Shown: positions 13,715 to 17,828 of the stretch, piece by piece
Layout: each line of letters starts with the position of its first letter
Numbering within the stretch: the stretch's first letter is position 1
NCBI GenBank assembly: GCA_044375275.1
Contig: JBILMZ010000050.1
Span: 1-17,828, forward strand
Direction of reading: 5' to 3'
Length of the DNA: 17,828 bases
Source: SZUA-430 sp044375275
GTDB lineage: Bacteria; Pseudomonadota; Alphaproteobacteria; Micropepsales; Micropepsaceae
Program-made: the position numbers and the translations under genes
Notes under the pieces: generated by a model
Seen by the model: the letters and a program-made list of their open reading frames with translations, nothing else
Databases searched by the model: none
What the model was told of the DNA's origin: nothing

Positions 13715-14542
13715 ATGAAAGCGATTCACTTCATTTCCGGCACACCGAGGTCCGGCTCCACGCTTTTGTCCGCCATTTTGCGCCAGAATCCGTCTTTTCA
13801 CGCCAGCATGTCCAGCCCCGTACTCGCCATGGTCACTGGCGTCTACAACGCGCTCGGGGCCCAGCAGGAGTGGGCCGCCCTGACAACGGACGAGCAGCGT
13901 GCGTCATCAATGCGGGGCGTGATCCGCGGGTACTACGAAGACATCGCCAAGGACAAAGTCGTATTCGATTCCAGCCGCGGATGGTGCGCCAAGATGGCGA
14001 CGCTGGCGCAACTTTATCCGCAGGCAAAGGTAATCGCCTGCGTTCGCGAGTTTTCCTGGATCATCGACTCGTTTGAACGCCTGTATCAGCAGACCCCGCT
14101 GTTGATGTCGAAGCTCTTCACGATGACCAACGGGAACACGGTGTACGCGCGGGCAGACACGCTGGGTGGCCTGCAGGGTGCTGTAGGGTTTCCGTCCCAC
14201 GCCGTGCGCGAGGCCGTATTTGGCCCAAACGCAGACAGGCTGATCATTGTGGATTACGAGGCTCTGGCAAGGGAACCTGCAAAGACCATGGACCACCTCT
14301 ATTCGGTCCTCGATCTGCCACGGTTCAGGCATGACTTCAGCAATGTGGAGTTTGAAGGCGGAGACGAGTTTGACCAGCAGCTGGGGGTTCCCGGCCTCCA
14401 CAAGGTTCGCCGAAAGGTGGAATACGTCGAACGCAAGACCATTCTCCCGCCGGACCTTTTTGACCGCTATCGTGGCGGAGACTATTGGCGGGATCCAGGC
14501 TTTGCGCGCCTTGGCATATCCTCGTGCACCGTCACGAAGTAG
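13715..14542 (+). CDS. PAPS-dependent sulfotransferase family protein
   Basis: This is a predicted cytosolic sulfotransferase that moves sulfate from PAPS to an unknown acceptor. From the ATG at 13715 the protein has 275 residues. The 5'-phosphosulfate loop GTPRSGSTLLSAIL is at 9-22, right after the start as in relatives. The 3'-phosphate region ACVREFSWIIDSF is at about 108-120, and LIIVDYEALAREPAKTM lies at 176-192. The frame is open back to a TTG at 13607, but the extra 36 residues are unlike the family and no ribosome-binding site precedes them. The gene converges on gtrA with an 11-base overlap of coding ends. The acceptor may be a glycan or lipid linked to the neighbouring arabinose-type locus; this is only inferred from position. 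Confidence 0.85.
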   Translation: MKAIHFISGTPRSGSTLLSAILRQNPSFHASMSSPVLAMVTGVYNALGAQQEWAALTTDEQRASSMRGVIRGYYEDIAKDKVVFDSSRGWCAKMATLAQLYPQAKVIACVREFSWIIDSFERLYQQTPLLMSKLFTMTNGNTVYARADTLGGLQGAVGFPSHAVREAVFGPNADRLIIVDYEALAREPAKTMDHLYSVLDLPRFRHDFSNVEFEGGDEFDQQLGVPGLHKVRRKVEYVERKTILPPDLFDRYRGGDYWRDPGFARLGISSCTVTK

Positions 14543-14945
14543 GACTGCTGCCGCCGACAAACACATAGCGCTTGTCGAGCTGGTACTTGATGGCGTAGCC
14601 GATGGCGAGGCCGATCACACCGCCGACATACCGCATGAGCTTCGTCCCGAACAGGAAGTCGAAGCCGAACTCAAATCCCCAGAAGATGGCTGTGGTACCC
14701 ACCCCGGTCAGGGTGTAGCCGCCAAATGCCCGCAGGTCCCGCGAGGCCGTGGCCGGACGAAACCCGAATATCAGCAGCCTGTCCCAGACATACTTGAAGA
14801 CCAGCCCCGTCCCGGTCCCCGCGATCACCGACAGCACCACGACCCACGGGAACGCAGACAGCAGGATCAGGGACAACTCCTGCGTCCCGATATTCACCAC
14901 GATGGCGAGCACCGCACCAAGGGCATAAAGCAGGGCAGTCTTCAT
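14532..14945 (-). CDS. GtrA family membrane protein
   Basis: GtrA-family proteins are small four-helix membrane proteins linked to polyprenyl-phosphate-sugar handling, possibly flipping. The mycobacterial relative Rv3789 sits beside dprE1/dprE2. From the ATG at 14945 the product has 137 residues, with hydrophobic spans at about 5-27, 31-50, 74-95 and 104-122. The family marks are KYVWDRLLIFG (51-61) and IGYAIKYQLDKRYVF (115-129). The frame extends back to 15065, but the extra 40 residues are polar and unlike the family. It is divergent from the UbiA-like gene, separated by 159 bases. The ribosome-binding site is weak, so the start is only moderately sure. Confidence 0.85.
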   Translation of the reverse strand: MKTALLYALGAVLAIVVNIGTQELSLILLSAFPWVVVLSVIAGTGTGLVFKYVWDRLLIFGFRPATASRDLRAFGGYTLTGVGTTAIFWGFEFGFDFLFGTKLMRYVGGVIGLAIGYAIKYQLDKRYVFVGGSSPTS

Positions 14946-15049
14946 GATTGGGCGCGCGAGAATTTCAGGGACATGAAAAAACCATGGCAGTTGGCTCGTG
15001 AATGAGGCGCCGGTCCTGTCACTGAGGCGACAATACCACACCACGCTTT

Positions 15050-15077
15050 TTGACATGGACACCAAAGCAGCTAGATT
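15050..15077 (+). promoter_or_regulatory. sigma70-type promoter for the ubiA-dprE1-dprE2-like genes
   Basis: A perfect -35 TTGACA (15050-15055) is followed after 16 bases by TAGATT (15072-15077), a 4-of-6 match to the -10. It lies 27 bases before the ATG of the UbiA-like gene, giving a leader of about 20 bases, and the 159-base divergent gap contains no other clear promoter-like sequence on this strand. Confidence 0.6.
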
Positions 15078-15104
15078 TGCAATCGAGGTCTCGAAATCAC
15101 CGCG

Positions 15105-16343
15105 ATGGGCAGCACAACGACATCAGCACAAGCCAGCACCGGGGCGGTGTCAGGCAATGTCCTGACAGTGCACCTCGACGGCCAGTTGCTGCGGCACGGC
15201 CTGAAGGGCGAGCGCGCGGCCGCATCTCTCAAGTCCCTGTCGTTCATCACCCGCCAGCCCACGCACATTGACGTCACTGTCCTGCCCTATGATGCAGACA
15301 CGCTGGCGAGGGTGCAGGCGTTCAGGGCCGCCGGCGGCAGGACCGAACTCGCGGCGGCATTCAATGATGACACGGTGAAGGAGGTGGCTCGCCACCTCGG
15401 CTGCTTCGACAGCATCGTGCCGGCCGGACCGGCCGTGCCCGCCTCAACCCGGGAAGGCCAAGACACAGCCAAGGAGTGGCTGAGGGCGCTGCGGATACAC
15501 CAATGGGTCAAGAACGCACTGATCTTCGTGCCGTTGCTCGCCGCACATCAGTTTAACAATCCGGCCATGCTCATCCAGGCCGTGATCGCGGTGATTGCCT
15601 TCGGGCTATGCGCATCCAGTGTCTACGTGCTGAACGACATCCTCGACCTGGCCGATGACAGGCACCATCGACAGAAGCGCTTCAGGCCATTCGCCGCCGG
15701 AACACTTCCCATCGGTTCCGGCCTGGTGGCCTTTCCGCTGCTGCTTTCACTGTCATTCACGATCGCGCTGGCCACACTTCCACCGCTCTTTTCAGCCGTG
15801 CTGGCGGCGTACTACACGCTGACACTCACCTATTCGATGGCTTTGAAGCGGGTCATGGCACTCGATGTGATCGCGCTTGCGATGCTCTACACGCTGCGCA
15901 TCTTTGCCGGTGTCGCAGCGCTCAGCCTGACACTCACATTCTGGCTGCTCGCCTTTGCAATGTTTCTCTTCCTGAGCCTCGCGCTCGCCAAGCGCTACGC
16001 GGAGGTCCGTGATGCGCTGGAGCGAGGACGGCCCGGAAAGACCCGCGGTCGCGACTACGACACGACCGACCTCGAGATGATCTCTTCGCTCGGCGCCGCT
16101 TCCGGCTACCTGGCCGTGCTCGTGCTGGCGCTTTACATTCGCGAACAGAGCACGGTCGCGCTCTACAGCAACCCTGAAGTGCTGTGGCTGGCCTGCCCCG
16201 TCCTGCTGTTCTGGATCACCCGCGTCTGGATGCTCACCCATCGGGGCCAGATGCATGAAGACCCCGTCGTCTTCGCCGCGCGGGACTGGGTCAGCCAGGC
16301 CGCAGGCGTGATCTTCCTCCTCACCTTCCTCGCCGCATCATGA
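15105..16343 (+). CDS. UbiA-family prenyltransferase (DPPR synthase-like) with degenerate N-terminal HAD-like domain
   Basis: The membrane domain (about 122-412) resembles decaprenyl-phosphate phosphoribosyltransferase, which joins PRPP to polyprenyl phosphate in lipid-linked arabinose synthesis. The first Asp-rich motif NDILDLADD is at 177-185, followed by KRFRPFAAG (191-199). Next come LKRVMALDVIALAMLYTLR (248-265) and KRYAEVRDAL (296-305); about eight or nine hydrophobic helices are present. Proteobacterial relatives often carry an N-terminal HAD phosphatase domain. Here only about 105 residues remain, and the DxDGT nucleophile motif reads VHLDGQ (22-27), so the HAD part should be inactive. 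At 412 residues the protein is shorter than the roughly 470-490 of intact fusions. Its stop overlaps the next start as ATGA. Confidence 0.85.
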   Translation: MGSTTTSAQASTGAVSGNVLTVHLDGQLLRHGLKGERAAASLKSLSFITRQPTHIDVTVLPYDADTLARVQAFRAAGGRTELAAAFNDDTVKEVARHLGCFDSIVPAGPAVPASTREGQDTAKEWLRALRIHQWVKNALIFVPLLAAHQFNNPAMLIQAVIAVIAFGLCASSVYVLNDILDLADDRHHRQKRFRPFAAGTLPIGSGLVAFPLLLSLSFTIALATLPPLFSAVLAAYYTLTLTYSMALKRVMALDVIALAMLYTLRIFAGVAALSLTLTFWLLAFAMFLFLSLALAKRYAEVRDALERGRPGKTRGRDYDTTDLEMISSLGAASGYLAVLVLALYIREQSTVALYSNPEVLWLACPVLLFWITRVWMLTHRGQMHEDPVVFAARDWVSQAAGVIFLLTFLAAS

Positions 16344-17647
16344 CGAACGGCCTGATGGGATGGGGCCGCTATCCGCGAACACCACAGGCCGGACGGGAGA
16401 TTGCGTGGATCGATGAAATCCCGCTCGCCCTGAAGGAACGAGCGAAACCCACCCTCGCCTATGGCAATGGCCGCTCCTATGGCGACAGTTGTCTCGCCGT
16501 GTCCGGCGAGGTCCTGCACATGAAGACGCTGGACCGCATGATGAGCGTTGACTGGACAACCGGCATCATCCGCGCGGAAGCCGGCGTGACACTCGGCGAG
16601 ATCCTGCAACTGAGCGTGCCCAAAGGCTGGTTCCTGCCCGTCTCACCCGGCACGAAGTTCGTGACGCTCGGCGGCGCCGTCGCCAACGACGTGCACGGAA
16701 AGAACCATCATCGGAAAGGCACGTTCGGTCGCCACGTCTGCGCGTTTGCCCTGCAGCGCTCTGACGCGAACCTCGTTACATGCTCGGCGACCGAAAACGC
16801 CGAGCTCTTCCGCGCCACCGTAGGTGGCCTCGGACTGACCGGGATCATCGCCTGGGTGGAATTGCAGCTGATGCCGGTGAAGTCCGCCGCTGTCGACACC
16901 CTCACCGTGCGGTTCAACGATCTGGCCTCGTTCTTTGACCTGTCCAGCCGCTTCGACGCGACACATGAATACGGCGTTGCCTGGATCGATTGCCTGGCAC
17001 GCGGCAAGAACCTGGGAAGGGGCATCTACATCGCAGCCGAACACGCCGGGGTCCACACGGCCGCAAGCCCGCCACGACACAATTTGCGTGTTCCCTTCGA
17101 CCCGCTTGTGCCGATCGTGAATGGCCTCACCACGCGCATGTTCAATCCCCTTCACTGGCGAATGGCGCCTGCCCGGGAACAGTCACGCACCGTCCACCAC
17201 GAGCCCTATTTCCACCCACTGGACCGCATCCATGACTGGAACCGCCTCTATGGCCGACGGGGCTTCCAGCAGTTCCAGTGCGTGATCCCGGACGCGAAAG
17301 CCGAGACCGGCATTGCAGCCCTCCTGCAGGCCGTTGCGGGCTCAGGCCGCGCTTCGTTTCTGACCGTGCTCAAGCGATGCGGCGACATCTCCTCCCCGGG
17401 ACTGCTGTCATTCCCTGTGCGCGGCATCTCGCTTGCGATAGACTTCCCGCAATCCGCCCGACTGGAAACAGGGCTGCTTCCCGAGCTGGACAGAATCGTG
17501 CACGAGAATGACGGCAGGCTCTATCCCGCAAAGGATGCCCACATGACGGCGAAGCACTTTCAGGCCGCCTACCCCGCATGGCGCGATGTCGAACGCCTGC
17601 GGGACCCGGCACTCATGTCAGCGTTCTGGAAGCGGGTCACAGCGTGA
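16340..17647 (+). CDS. DprE1-like FAD-dependent oxidoreductase (polyprenylphosphoryl-ribose 2'-oxidase-like)
   Basis: DprE1 oxidises the C2' hydroxyl of polyprenyl-phosphoryl-ribose, the first half of its epimerisation to the arabinose donor. The 435-residue protein aligns along its length with the mycobacterial enzyme. The FAD-binding domain has GNGRSYGDS (42-50), VHGKNHH (118-124) and VGGLGLTGII (161-170). The substrate domain has FHPLDRIHDWNRLYG (291-305), FQQFQCVIP (309-317), the K367 equivalent Lys345, LSFP (356-359) and RLYPAKDA with Lys398 matching Lys418. Ala366 replaces Cys387, and Ser364 replaces Asn385. It overlaps the prenyltransferase gene by four bases and the next gene by GTGA. 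Its exact substrate is inferred. Confidence 0.88.
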   Translation: MTNGLMGWGRYPRTPQAGREIAWIDEIPLALKERAKPTLAYGNGRSYGDSCLAVSGEVLHMKTLDRMMSVDWTTGIIRAEAGVTLGEILQLSVPKGWFLPVSPGTKFVTLGGAVANDVHGKNHHRKGTFGRHVCAFALQRSDANLVTCSATENAELFRATVGGLGLTGIIAWVELQLMPVKSAAVDTLTVRFNDLASFFDLSSRFDATHEYGVAWIDCLARGKNLGRGIYIAAEHAGVHTAASPPRHNLRVPFDPLVPIVNGLTTRMFNPLHWRMAPAREQSRTVHHEPYFHPLDRIHDWNRLYGRRGFQQFQCVIPDAKAETGIAALLQAVAGSGRASFLTVLKRCGDISSPGLLSFPVRGISLAIDFPQSARLETGLLPELDRIVHENDGRLYPAKDAHMTAKHFQAAYPAWRDVERLRDPALMSAFWKRVTA

Positions 17648-17828
17648 AGCGCATCCTCATCATCGGTGCCACATCGGCCATCGCCCAGCATTGCGCCAGG
17701 CTGTGGGCCAGCGAGAGCGCAAGGTTCTTCCTCGTGGCCAGGACCGAAAGCCGCCTCGAACCCGTCACCAGGGATCTCGTGGCACGTGGAGCATCAGGCG
17801 TTTCCCACTCAACGCTGGATGTCCTGGA
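17644..17828 (+). CDS. DprE2-like short-chain dehydrogenase/reductase, N-terminal part
   Basis: Only 61 codons are visible; the gene runs off the right edge. It starts with GTG overlapping the upstream stop (GTGA), giving MKRILIIGATSAIAQ. This is the Rossmann strand and nucleotide loop of a classical SDR, with Ala14 where the third Gly of GxxxGxG is usual. FFLVAR at 28-33 is the second strand, whose Arg may favour NADP(H). VTRDLVARGA follows at 41-50 and a third strand leads to LDVL. Coupling to a DprE1-like gene suggests the reductase that completes 2' epimerisation to polyprenyl-phosphoryl-arabinose. The SDR call is firm; the DprE2 role rests on context. Confidence 0.8.
   Translation, partial: MKRILIIGATSAIAQHCARLWASESARFFLVARTESRLEPVTRDLVARGASGVSHSTLDVL

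Noticed and set aside
14946..15065. N-terminal extension of the GtrA protein by 40 residues
   Set aside because: The extra residues are polar and unlike the family, and the region overlaps the promoter of the divergent gene. The family pattern starts at the Met encoded at 14945.

Overview
The window looks like a core chromosomal stretch of an alphaproteobacterium. Three things point there: a 5-aminolevulinate synthase (C4 haem pathway), the order nrdR-ribD-ribE-ribBA-ribH-nusB-thiL, and a ubiquinol-cytochrome c chaperone gene divergent from bamE with DUF177-rpmF-plsX-fabH downstream. I cannot name the genus. Gene density is high, many genes overlap by 1-4 bases, and no intergenic stretch exceeds about 225 bases. 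I see no tRNA, rRNA, CRISPR array, insertion sequence or prophage gene.

Layout. (1) Positions 1-3016, minus strand: cytochrome bc1 assembly chaperone, DUF177/YceD, ribosomal protein bL32, plsX and the start of fabH, which runs off the left edge. This is a lipid-initiation and ribosome cluster. (2) 3084-3563, plus strand: the outer-membrane assembly lipoprotein BamE, divergent from the chaperone. A strong bidirectional terminator separates it from (3), 3666-5822, minus strand: a K+-independent membrane pyrophosphatase. (4) 6044-11957, minus strand: nrdR, four riboflavin genes, nusB, thiL, then a 30-residue small ORF and a periplasmic FliL-like protein. Tight spacing suggests one operon. The GTP cyclohydrolase II half of RibBA has lost all its zinc-binding cysteines. 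(5) 12117-13523, minus strand: hemA and a small conserved protein. (6) 13715-17828: a sulfotransferase (plus), a GtrA-type membrane protein (minus), and a plus-strand set of UbiA-type prenyltransferase, DprE1-like oxidase and DprE2-like reductase with 4-base stop/start overlaps.

Region 6 is the accessory and most interesting part. Its gene content matches the mycobacterial route to polyprenyl-phosphoryl-D-arabinofuranose: DPPR synthase, DprE1, DprE2 and a GtrA-family membrane protein. This suggests that the organism makes a lipid-linked arabinofuranose donor, or a relative, for an unknown cell-surface glycan. The prenyltransferase carries a shrunken, catalytically dead HAD-like domain at its N-terminus. 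The DprE1-like protein has Ala where the mycobacterial enzyme has the benzothiazinone-reactive Cys387. The cluster continues beyond the right edge, so the acceptor-side glycosyltransferases are not visible.
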